From JAAUQA01 sp036351435 (GTDB lineage: Bacteria; Pseudomonadota; Gammaproteobacteria; Competibacterales; Competibacteraceae), in assembly GCA_036351435.1 (NCBI GenBank), contig JAZBPA010000053.1, positions 1 to 21,896 of the forward strand: a stretch of 21,896 nucleotides of DNA. The letters are read 5' to 3'. Made by a program: the position numbers and the translations under genes. This document shows positions 15,619-21,896 of this stretch, in pieces (the first letter of the stretch is position 1; each line of letters opens with the position of its first letter). The notes below the pieces were generated by a model that ran no database searches, was not told the origin of the DNA, and saw only the letters and a program-made list of their open reading frames with translations.

Positions 15619-16953
15619 ATGAAATCAATCACTAGCAAACTTTGCGCAGCGTTGACGACGTTATGCGTCGTTTTGCTGTTAACTGATGTGGCTGAAGCAC
15701 AGAAAATCGGTCTGAATGTGGCCGTCGATAAGCCGGTCATGCTGGCTGGCAAAAAGCAGTCTGCTTTTCTCAAAGTGTCTCTTACCGGCTTTTCGTTACC
15801 GCAAAACGCAGAACGCACCCCAGTCAATGTGGCTATCGTATTGGATAAATCCGGCTCTATGCGGAAGGAAAAAATCCAACGCGCCCGCGAAGCTGCGACA
15901 CTGGCGATCAGTCGGCTGAATGCCGACGACATCGTCTCAGTGATAGCCTACGATGATGTGGTTCGGATCATCGTGCCGGCTACCAAAGTGCGCGATAAAC
16001 AAGCTATTTTCGCAGCCATTGACAGCATAGAGGCTGGCGGTAGCACCGCGTTATTCGCTGGGGTCAGTAAAGGGGCGCAAGAGGTACGGAAGTTTCTGGA
16101 CCGAAACCGGGTAAATCGGGTCATTTTACTGTCCGATGGATTGGCCAATGTCGGGCCAAGTTCGCCCACTGAACTGGGTCGGCTAGGCGCTTCGCTGGGC
16201 AAGGAGGGGATCAGCGTCACCACTATCGGTCTGGGGTTGGGCTATAACGAAGATTTAATGACTCAACTGGCGGGATTGAGTGACGGCAATCATGCCTTTG
16301 TCGAAAACGCTAACGACCTGACTCGTATCTTCAATGCTGAATTCGGTGATGTTCTGTCGGTGGTCGCACAACAGGTAGAAGTACAAATCCGTTGCGCACC
16401 CGGTATTCGACCGATCCAAGTGTTGGGACGTAACGCGGATATTGCCGGGCAAACCGTTTTTACCAGCTTGAACCAACTCTACGGCGAACAGGAAAAATTC
16501 ATTTTGCTGGAAGTCGAAGTACCGGCCGGCGAAGTGGGTCAGCGTCAACAGCTGGCAACGGTTGATGTAACTTATCTCAACATGCAAACCCGCTTCCAGG
16601 ACCGGCTGAGCGCTGCAACGGCGGTCAGCTTTACGCCATCCCCGGAAACGGTTGCCGAAGCGACCGATGATAAGGTGGTAACGGTCACCGTCGAACAAGT
16701 CGCCAATAAAATCAGTAAAGACGCGGTCAAGTTACGCGACGAAGGTCGGGTGGAAGAAGCGCAACGCAAGCTCGAAGAAGGCGCGGAATTCGTGAAACGA
16801 AACGCGGATCAATACCAATCCGCACCTTTGCGGAGCTTAGGTCAAGAATTGGAACAAGACGCCGATGCGCTGGGTAATAGGCAGGACTGGAACCGGGCCC
16901 GCAAGGAATTGAAGAAAAAGCAGTATTCCCGCGATGTACAGCAAAGCTATTGA
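15619..16953 (+). CDS. Secreted von Willebrand factor A-domain protein
   Basis: The 444-residue protein has a signal peptide ending AEA-Q near residue 28. The VWA domain spans about 68-245. Its metal-binding MIDAS site is complete: Asp76-x-Ser78-x-Ser80 in VLDKSGSM, Thr143 in GGSTALF, and Asp173 in LLSDG. A beta-rich domain follows (about 250-340), then a charged helical C-terminus (360-444) with DEGRVEEAQRKLEEGAEF, likely coiled coil. VWA proteins bind other proteins through the metal; a periplasmic or surface adhesion/assembly role is possible but undetermined. GAGG at 15607-15610 supports the ATG at 15619 over the GTG at 15610. The gene appears to stand alone. Confidence 0.92.
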   Translation: MKSITSKLCAALTTLCVVLLLTDVAEAQKIGLNVAVDKPVMLAGKKQSAFLKVSLTGFSLPQNAERTPVNVAIVLDKSGSMRKEKIQRAREAATLAISRLNADDIVSVIAYDDVVRIIVPATKVRDKQAIFAAIDSIEAGGSTALFAGVSKGAQEVRKFLDRNRVNRVILLSDGLANVGPSSPTELGRLGASLGKEGISVTTIGLGLGYNEDLMTQLAGLSDGNHAFVENANDLTRIFNAEFGDVLSVVAQQVEVQIRCAPGIRPIQVLGRNADIAGQTVFTSLNQLYGEQEKFILLEVEVPAGEVGQRQQLATVDVTYLNMQTRFQDRLSAATAVSFTPSPETVAEATDDKVVTVTVEQVANKISKDAVKLRDEGRVEEAQRKLEEGAEFVKRNADQYQSAPLRSLGQELEQDADALGNRQDWNRARKELKKKQYSRDVQQSY

Positions 16954-16982
16954 GCGGAAAAGGCCGTAATCTTATCGGTGAT

Positions 16983-18611
16983 TCATAATCGTTTCGGATC
17001 TATGCTGTATTTTTTCAATTTATTCAACACAGCGGTATGGGAAATGCCTAAGTGCAACGCGGTTTTGCGGATGGAGTGGTGGTCACGCAGCGCACTGATC
17101 AGCAAATTCTTTTCATAGCAGGCGACTTGATCAGGCAGGGATTCATGCGTGGACTCCGCCGAGCGGACTGGATCAATGGCGCGGGTCAGCTCGGAACTGA
17201 ACAACACACATTCGGCAGTGATCGCTTGCTTGACGTTCAGAATAGCGGCCCGCTCCATAACGTTGCGTAACTCACGGATGTTGCCCGGCCAATCGTAGTG
17301 CATCAGCTTTTCCAGTGCTTCCCCAGTCAGCCATTGAGGCGGACGTTTGAGGCGGCTATTAAAGCGAAACAAAAAGTGATCGACCAATTGCGCGACATCC
17401 GCTTTACGTTCGCGCAGCGCCGGCAACAGGATGGGAAAGACGTTGATGCGGTAAAACAAGTCCTGACGAAATTCACCGGCGGCCATCATCTGCTCCAGAT
17501 TTCGACCAGTGGCGGTGATAATCCGGGCGGTAACCGGAATCTCCCGAGCACCACCGACCCGCCGCAGGGTGCCTTCCTGAATAACGCGCAGCAATTTGGC
17601 TTGCGGACCCGGCGGTAATTCCCCGATCTCATCGAGAAACAGGGTGCCGTCTTTAGCCAATTCAAATAGGCCAGCCTTGCCTTCGCGCTGAGCGCCGGTG
17701 AACGCACCACCGGCATAGCCGAACAGCTCGCTTTCCAATAATTCCGACGGCAGCGCAGCGCAGTTGATCGCCACAAACTCGCCGGTTCGACCGCTTTCGC
17801 TATGAATAGCGCGGGCAAACAATTCCTTGCCGGTACCGCTTTCGCCGCGAAGACAAACGATCACATCGGTGGGAGCCACTTGTTGTGCCAGTCGGATCGG
17901 CGTTTGCAAAGCCGGGCTTGCACCGACGATATTGGCGAAGGCTTCTCGTTCGGGTTGGATGATAGCTTGGGCCAAAGATCGCAATTCCGTCATATCCTGC
18001 AGAATTTCGACCGCACCGGCAATTCTGCCAATATCGTCGCGAATCGACAGCGTGGTGGAGAGGAACTGTGAGCGATGCCCATCAAGCACGTGATGGTGGG
18101 GAACGCGAAGACATGGGCGGCCTGCAAGTGCTTCAGGGAGTTGAGTATTTCCGAGCGCCAAGGTATCAATGGGCCGTCCTAGCGCTGCAGTAGTTTCCAG
18201 CCCGAACAGATTGCGAGCGGCGCGATTGATCAAGGTCAGTTGCCCTTGTTCATCGGCTGCCAATAAACCGTCGCTGATGCTATCCAAAACCAAGCGCAGC
18301 CAAGCTTCGTGTCGTTCCCGAGGTAAACTGTGTACCGGTTCAATCTTTTGCAGATTATGAATGGAGACGAGCGCTTGCTGGGCATGTTCCCAGTCGGGCG
18401 CATTCAGGCCGATGTCGAGAGCGAGATAGACTCGAACCTCGTGGCTGGTCGGTTCCACTTCGACTTCCATCGCGGTAATGCTGATGGCGTGTTCACTGAG
18501 GATTCGGGCAATATCGGCAACGATCCCGACCCGATCAGTGAAGGTCAGACAGAGTTTTGTCGAGGATGATGCTAAGTCTGGTGATGCAGGGGCGGTTTGT
18601 TCGCGGCTCAA
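16983..18611 (-). CDS. TyrR/PhhR-like sigma-54-type transcriptional regulator (ACT-PAS-AAA+-HTH)
   Basis: The 542-residue protein has four domains. ACT (18-95) starts KLCLTFTDRVGIVADIARIL and normally binds an amino acid. PAS (103-210) contains SISDGLLAADEQGQLTLINR. AAA+ (225-460) has Walker A GESGTGKE (256-263), GAFTGA (302-307) and Walker B GTLFLDE (322-328). The TyrR-type helix-turn-helix (512-535) is SIRKTALHLGISHTAVLNKL. TyrR and PhhR control aromatic amino-acid genes. The intact GAFTGA loop means it can probably activate sigma-54 polymerase. No ATG is available before the ACT domain; a TTG at 18611 with AGGA nine bases upstream is the likely start. It converges on the VWA gene, 29 bases apart. 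No TYR-box-like target was found nearby. Confidence 0.92.
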   Translation of the reverse strand: MSREQTAPASPDLASSSTKLCLTFTDRVGIVADIARILSEHAISITAMEVEVEPTSHEVRVYLALDIGLNAPDWEHAQQALVSIHNLQKIEPVHSLPRERHEAWLRLVLDSISDGLLAADEQGQLTLINRAARNLFGLETTAALGRPIDTLALGNTQLPEALAGRPCLRVPHHHVLDGHRSQFLSTTLSIRDDIGRIAGAVEILQDMTELRSLAQAIIQPEREAFANIVGASPALQTPIRLAQQVAPTDVIVCLRGESGTGKELFARAIHSESGRTGEFVAINCAALPSELLESELFGYAGGAFTGAQREGKAGLFELAKDGTLFLDEIGELPPGPQAKLLRVIQEGTLRRVGGAREIPVTARIITATGRNLEQMMAAGEFRQDLFYRINVFPILLPALRERKADVAQLVDHFLFRFNSRLKRPPQWLTGEALEKLMHYDWPGNIRELRNVMERAAILNVKQAITAECVLFSSELTRAIDPVRSAESTHESLPDQVACYEKNLLISALRDHHSIRKTALHLGISHTAVLNKLKKYSIDPKRL

Positions 18612-18689
18612 GATATTACATCCTGGGTTTCAGAAGACTTGTGGATAGTTGGCCTAAAGCCAAGCCTGATTTGAGTTACATCTTCGTTC

Positions 18690-18944
18690 CTATTTATAGA
18701 CTTCTCTTCGATGACCAATCATTACCACGAGCACTACAAGCTGATTGTCGCTGATTTCGTAAATGACTCTGTACGACCAAATTCTAATCCGCCACGCCTC
18801 TCTGCCTGCGAGTTTCTTGCAGTTTTCTGGGCGTGGATTATCAGATAGGTTTTGTATTTTTTTGATAATCTTGTCTCTATCGGATTGCGTGATCATGGCG
18901 AGGCACTTCTGCGCACTACGCTTGATTTTTATTGAATAGCTCAT
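18690..18944 (-). CDS. RelE/ParE-family toxin
   Basis: The 84-residue basic protein fits the RelE/ParE fold. The C-terminal half reads WRIRIWSYRVIYEI, then VVLVVMIGHRREVYK, matching the conserved arginines and the GHRREVY ending of RelE-type ribosome-dependent mRNA nucleases. LAGREAWRIRIWSYRV supplies the usual central loop. A ribosome-dependent mRNA-cleaving role is the better guess than gyrase poisoning, on the basis of these residues. Its start overlaps the antitoxin stop by four bases (18941-18944). The gene is AT-rich compared with the regulator next to it, consistent with horizontal gain. Confidence 0.9.
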   Translation of the reverse strand: MSYSIKIKRSAQKCLAMITQSDRDKIIKKIQNLSDNPRPENCKKLAGREAWRIRIWSYRVIYEISDNQLVVLVVMIGHRREVYK

Positions 18945-19147
18945 TTTTGTGAACTATCTTCGATTTCCTTAACTGCCTGGTCGAATGGGACTATTTCATC
19001 ATCAATTTTTTTTGCATCATCATAAGCTTGAATATCATCTAAATCTTCAACTAGAAGCATAATCTCTTCCCACTCATCAATCGGCAGAATTACCGATTTT
19101 TTATTATGCTTTTCATCAACTATATACTGTGGATGTAATTCTTTCAT
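18941..19147 (-). CDS. Antitoxin of the RelE-type module
   Basis: The 68-residue, strongly acidic protein starts MKELHPQYIVDEKHNKKSVI, then LPIDEWEEIMLLVEDLDDIQ. The N-terminal beta-strand pattern plus an acidic helix resembles Phd/YefM-like antitoxins, with a flexible C-terminus to wrap the toxin. It precedes the toxin with a 4-base overlap, the usual order, allowing tight translational coupling. AGGTGA about 7 bases before the ATG is its ribosome site. Such antitoxins usually repress their own promoter, which should lie at about 19150-19200, where short repeats of TATGGTA/GGTATG are visible. Confidence 0.85.
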   Translation of the reverse strand: MKELHPQYIVDEKHNKKSVILPIDEWEEIMLLVEDLDDIQAYDDAKKIDDEIVPFDQAVKEIEDSSQK

Positions 19148-19198
19148 AATCTATCACCTGATCGTATGGTAGATGGTATGCGCAGAATTTACTGTGAA

Positions 19199-19283
19199 CT
19201 ATGTAGGGTATGCACCGCATACCGGTGTAATTTCACATCAGCCTCAAACTTCGATAAAGGTACGCGGTGCGTACCCTACATAG
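19199..19283. repeat. Inverted pair of REP hairpins (REPIN/BIME-like)
   Basis: Two 25-base arms, 19199-19223 and 19259-19283, are inverted copies separated by 35 bases. Each arm has the tetranucleotide GTAG next to its own perfect 7-bp hairpin with loop ACC: GGTATGC-ACC-GCATACC on the left, and GGTACGC-ACC-GCGTACC on the right read on the minus strand. The arms differ at two positions only, and those two positions pair with each other (T-A in one, C-G in the other). The GTAG box plus hairpin is the known form of REP elements mobilised by RAYT transposases. It lies between the antitoxin and HNH genes. Confidence 0.8.
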
Positions 19284-19336
19284 CCATGCCCAGCTCACCA
19301 ACGAGCAGTGGCAAGTTCAACCTGGAGGGTCTATCA

Positions 19337-19972
19337 TCACACGCTACTCTTAGCGCCTCTTCGCCTTTTAGCCTGAATGCTTTTTAATAGATTAACAGCA
19401 GATTCTTCGTATGTTTTTCCTGATTTTATGCTGTTACACATAAGGCATGCGGTTCGTAAATTTTCTTTAGAGTTGTTGCCGCCTTTACAGAGTGGAAAGA
19501 AATGATCAATAGTGGAATTATCAGGAGTTACTTTTTCGCCACAATACTGGCATATGAAATTATCTCTTTCATATATTAGTTCTCTTTTTTCAGGATCATT
19601 ATAATAATCCTCCTCTTTCGATTCCTGAGTTATAGTCAATTTTTCTATTACCAGTGGGATATCAGAGGGGAGTACAATTTCGTATAGCGTGCCTTCCCTG
19701 TTAGTGTCTCCAATATGAATACATCCTTTTTTTTCTAGATTTTCGAGTTGCCTTATAACATGCTGGCGACTTGGAACTGCCATTTTCGGACCTCTACCAT
19801 ACTTCTGGGCAATGGTTCGCTGGCCTATTCTCAACTTAGATGAAGCAACTTCATGACTTGAGAGATAAGAGTTTCTAAGAAGGAAAATATACATTGATGA
19901 CTCATGTGGTGATAGTTCGGGCATGAGATAGTCAACGAAATCCTCTAATATTTTTTTGGTGTCAATTTCCAT
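19337..19972 (-). CDS. HNH endonuclease with N-terminal winged-helix domain
   Basis: The 211-residue protein has a helix-turn-helix part at about 20-105 (SPHESSMYIFLLRNSYL, RIGQRTIAQKYGRG, VIRQLENLEKKGCIHIGD), typical of winged-helix DNA binders. A zinc-type HNH nuclease lies at about 130-185: Cys141-x2-Cys144, Asp156-His157, Asn171, Cys176-x2-Cys179 and Asn180. It should bind and cut DNA. Its ATG (19972) shares one base with the deformylase stop (TAATG), so translation is probably coupled. Codons are clearly more AT-rich than in the deformylase. This may be a homing-type or defence nuclease, but the function is undetermined. Confidence 0.88.
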   Translation of the reverse strand: MEIDTKKILEDFVDYLMPELSPHESSMYIFLLRNSYLSSHEVASSKLRIGQRTIAQKYGRGPKMAVPSRQHVIRQLENLEKKGCIHIGDTNREGTLYEIVLPSDIPLVIEKLTITQESKEEDYYNDPEKRELIYERDNFICQYCGEKVTPDNSTIDHFFPLCKGGNNSKENLRTACLMCNSIKSGKTYEESAVNLLKSIQAKRRRGAKSSV

Positions 19973-20592
19973 TATTTTTTATCTACATAACAGGCGGTTA
20001 AACCAAGGACCTCACATATATCCTCAACCGACCGGCCAGCCCAATGGCAAGCATGATTATCGACCGTCATAAAAGAACGCGAAATCATATGATCGATATA
20101 CAGTTTACCGTTCAGATGATCGATTTCATGTTGCAAAATCCTTGCATACCAACCCTGCGCTTCAATAAACACAGGTTCCGCCTTTTCATTCAGGCACTTG
20201 ACTCCCACCTTTTTCACCCGCGACACAAGCGCAGTGAATCCAGTGAGGCTTAAACAGCCCTCGAAGAACTCGGCTGTCGTCTCCTCAGTAACAACCAACT
20301 GGGGATTGATAATGACATGGAAAGGAACCGGTTTACGGTCCTGAGCCGCTAAAACCGTCGGGTCAACGCGTTCACTGTATTCCGGTCGATCTTCAATAAC
20401 CGCCAGTTGCAGAGACTCGCCAATTTGCGGGGCCGCCAAGCCGACACCGGGTGCGGCGCGCATCGTTTCCCGTATTGATTCGATTAATTGTTGTATCTCG
20501 GGACTGCGGATTTCTTGTGCCGATAACGTGCGCGCCTGCTGACGTAATACCGGTTCGCCGACTTGCAGGAGTTTCAGGTTGAATTGTGCCAT
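19972..20592 (-). CDS. def: Peptide deformylase (PDF1A-like)
   Basis: The 206-residue enzyme removes the formyl group from the N-terminal methionine of new proteins. All three motifs are intact: GVGLAAPQ (49-56), EGCLS (111-115) and QHEIDH (154-159). Cys113, His155 and His159 bind the metal and Glu156 is catalytic. It is longer than E. coli Def (169 residues) because of a charged insertion after motif 1 (about 68-90) and a C-terminal tail with RSFMTVDNHACHW, both features of PDF1A/mitochondrial-like deformylases. It is not next to fmt, so it is probably a second deformylase. It is divergent from the kinase gene with 35 bases between starts, and is followed by the HNH nuclease. Confidence 0.94.
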   Translation of the reverse strand: MAQFNLKLLQVGEPVLRQQARTLSAQEIRSPEIQQLIESIRETMRAAPGVGLAAPQIGESLQLAVIEDRPEYSERVDPTVLAAQDRKPVPFHVIINPQLVVTEETTAEFFEGCLSLTGFTALVSRVKKVGVKCLNEKAEPVFIEAQGWYARILQHEIDHLNGKLYIDHMISRSFMTVDNHACHWAGRSVEDICEVLGLTACYVDKK

Positions 20593-20627
20593 TATTTCAG
20601 TATCAATCCGGTACGGGGGAAAAGGAC
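20593..20627. promoter_or_regulatory. Very short divergent spacer between deformylase and kinase genes
   Basis: Only 35 bases separate the two divergent start codons. That cannot hold two non-overlapping promoters, so each promoter must extend into the other gene. GGGGGA at 20615-20620 is the probable ribosome site of the kinase; AAGGA at 20622-20626 is too close to its ATG. Confidence 0.5.
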
Positions 20628-21263
20628 ATGCGTAAATACGTCATCATGGGTGCGCAGGGGTGCGGGAAAGGCACTCAAGCGCAACGGCTTCATCAAGCGT
20701 TCGATATCGTCCATATTAGCGTAGGTGAAATCTTCCGCTGGAACTTGCAATTTCATACCAAATTGGCGGCCCGCATCAAGCGTTATATCGATGCTGGTCA
20801 ATTGGTTCCCGACGAAGTCGTCGAAGAAATCGTGCGCAGACGATTAGATCAGCACGACTGGAATTTCGGTTTCATTCTGGACGGTTTTCCCCGCAACCGA
20901 ACCCAAGCCGTCTTTTTTCTGGAAAGCTACGACATTGACGCCGTAATCCACATCGCCGTTCCAGACGATGTGGTGTTGCAACGCGTCTTGGCTCGGCGGT
21001 TATGTAGTCAATGTGGGCTAGATTTTAATTTGATTTTTCATCGCCCAGCGGTGGCGGATACTTGCGATGTCTGCGGCGGGGCACTGATCGCCCGCAGCGA
21101 CGATACCGAAGAAGGTGTCCGATCCCGGTTGCATGATTATCATCTCAAAACCGAACCGGTGCTGGACTTGTTTCGAGGCAAAGAGTTAGTGCTCGAAGTA
21201 AATGGAACCCATACTCCGGATGAAGTCCAACACGCTATTCGCACGCAACTTTCCCTACAATGA
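20628..21263 (+). CDS. Adenylate kinase-like nucleoside monophosphate kinase
   Basis: The 211-residue protein has the P-loop GAQGCGKGT (8-16), the NMP-binding segment HISVGEIFR (29-37), DGFPRN (85-90), and the long-form lid with Cys126, Cys129, Cys146 and Cys149 set to bind zinc. RSDDTEEGVRSRLHDYHLKT (156-175) carries the usual catalytic arginines. Adenylate kinases equilibrate ATP, AMP and ADP. It departs from housekeeping Adk at several spots (GAQGCG for GAPGAG, GEIFR for GDMLR, FPRN for FPRT), and a zinc lid is uncommon in Gammaproteobacteria, so it may be a paralog with shifted substrate. An in-frame upstream start at 20586 would overlap the deformylase and is less likely. Confidence 0.88.
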   Translation: MRKYVIMGAQGCGKGTQAQRLHQAFDIVHISVGEIFRWNLQFHTKLAARIKRYIDAGQLVPDEVVEEIVRRRLDQHDWNFGFILDGFPRNRTQAVFFLESYDIDAVIHIAVPDDVVLQRVLARRLCSQCGLDFNLIFHRPAVADTCDVCGGALIARSDDTEEGVRSRLHDYHLKTEPVLDLFRGKELVLEVNGTHTPDEVQHAIRTQLSLQ

Positions 21264-21266
21264 ATA

Positions 21267-21833
21267 ATGAACCTATCCGCACTCCTATTGCTTTGGACAA
21301 TCGGCTTAGCCAGCGGGACCGAACATACCACTATGATGATTGACGATCGCTCAAATGCAGATTTAACCGCTACCATCGGCACCGTGTGGCGCGGTTTCAG
21401 CGACCGGGTGATGGGCGGTGTGTCCCGCGAGACCGTTGCGCCGACTGTCATTGAAGGTCGGAACTGCGTGCGATTGACCGGCAAGGTCAGCTTGGAAAAC
21501 AACGGCGGCTTTATTCAAATGGCTTTGGATTTGAGTCGCGATGGCTTGCTGGATGCCTCCGCTTACTCTGGCTTGCGCCTGTTAGTGCGTGGGAATGGCG
21601 AAGAATACAACGTCCATTTGCGCACGCCGGATACGGTGCGACCGTGGCAATCCTACCGGGCCAGCTTTAACGCCACTGAGTCATGGCAGGAAATCCGCCT
21701 ACCGTTTGCTGAATTCCAACCCTATCGCTTGGACACGCCGCTGGATGTCTCCCGCCTTCGTCGTCTCGGTGTAGTAGCGATCGGGCGACCTTTCCAAGCT
21801 GACCTTTGTGTGGCTGAAATCAGCTTATACTAA
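21267..21833 (+). CDS. CIA30-family (NDUFAF1-like) protein
   Basis: The 188-residue protein has the CIA30 signature: WRGFSDRVMGGVSRET (41-56) and RLTGKVSLENNGGFIQ (69-84), then a jelly-roll-like series of strands ending FQADLCVAEISLY. In mitochondria, CIA30/NDUFAF1 assembles respiratory complex I; in bacteria the family is common but its role is not settled. The first 16 residues (MNLSALLLLWTIGLAS) look like a short signal peptide, so the protein may be exported, unless translation starts at the Met pair at 23-24. It begins three bases after the kinase stop, so the two are co-transcribed. Confidence 0.88.
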   Translation: MNLSALLLLWTIGLASGTEHTTMMIDDRSNADLTATIGTVWRGFSDRVMGGVSRETVAPTVIEGRNCVRLTGKVSLENNGGFIQMALDLSRDGLLDASAYSGLRLLVRGNGEEYNVHLRTPDTVRPWQSYRASFNATESWQEIRLPFAEFQPYRLDTPLDVSRLRRLGVVAIGRPFQADLCVAEISLY

Positions 21834-21896
21834 CAACGGGGTCAGGTCTTTCAGTAAATTATTATTGGGCATTAAAAATCATCCTGAGAAAATTCC
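21834..21896. other. AT-rich window end with a GGGGTCAGGTC motif
   Basis: After the CIA30 stop come GGGGTCAGGTCTTTCAG (21839-21855) and AT-rich DNA to the window edge. From memory, similar GGGGTCAGGTCTT strings flank IS200/RAYT-like elements in various proteobacteria, but I cannot confirm this. No gene start is visible. Confidence 0.25.

Noticed and set aside
18557..18754. 65-codon plus-strand open frame across the regulator start and toxin end
   Set aside because: It overlaps two supported minus-strand genes and shows no family features.
19148..19336. CRISPR-like or tRNA-like structure in the antitoxin-HNH gap
   Set aside because: The repeats are an inverted REP pair with one spacer, not direct repeats, and no cloverleaf can be drawn.

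Overview
The window reads as ordinary chromosome from a proteobacterium, most likely a gammaproteobacterium. The grounds are a TyrR/PhhR-type regulator with ACT, PAS and AAA+ domains, a three-gene TRAP transporter, a stand-alone HisI, DUF1223 and CIA30 proteins, moderate GC, and a GTAG-type REP doublet. I cannot place it to genus. No rRNA, tRNA, CRISPR array or complete transposon was seen. No gap between genes exceeds 300 bases.

Layout. 1-2175 (minus): an apparent operon of a secreted ureohydrolase, a membrane-anchored parvulin-type prolyl isomerase, and a third gene cut by the window edge. 2423-5187 (plus): a winged-helix/TolB-like/TPR regulator whose stop codon overlaps the start of an MFS transporter. 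5269-6667 (plus): an ECF sigma factor, a small one-helix membrane protein in the anti-sigma position, and a secreted TPR-like protein. 6770-7510: a secreted DUF1223 protein. 7736-10841: TRAP solute receptor, small permease and large permease. A perfect 16-bp palindrome lies upstream, a hairpin lies between receptor and permeases, and a strong terminator follows; a UspA-type protein faces them on the other strand. 11695-13673: HisI and an AGCS amino-acid:cation symporter. 13830-15495: an MDR-type quinone reductase followed closely by a secreted START-domain protein. 15619-16953: a secreted VWA protein. 16983-18611 (minus): the TyrR/PhhR-like regulator.

18690-19972 (minus) is an AT-rich accessory patch. 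It holds a RelE/ParE-type toxin and its antitoxin (4-base overlap), an inverted pair of REP hairpins, and a wHTH-HNH nuclease. The nuclease start codon overlaps the stop codon of a peptide deformylase. Divergent from the deformylase, with only 35 bases between, are an adenylate-kinase-like protein with a four-cysteine lid and a CIA30 protein.

The least expected features are: the REP pair whose two differences preserve both hairpins; the deformylase/HNH/toxin-antitoxin string; the signal-peptide-bearing ureohydrolase paired with a prolyl isomerase; and two perfect 16-bp palindromes in promoter regions. I found no clear-cut novel system. The candidates most worth testing are the HNH patch and the exported ureohydrolase operon.
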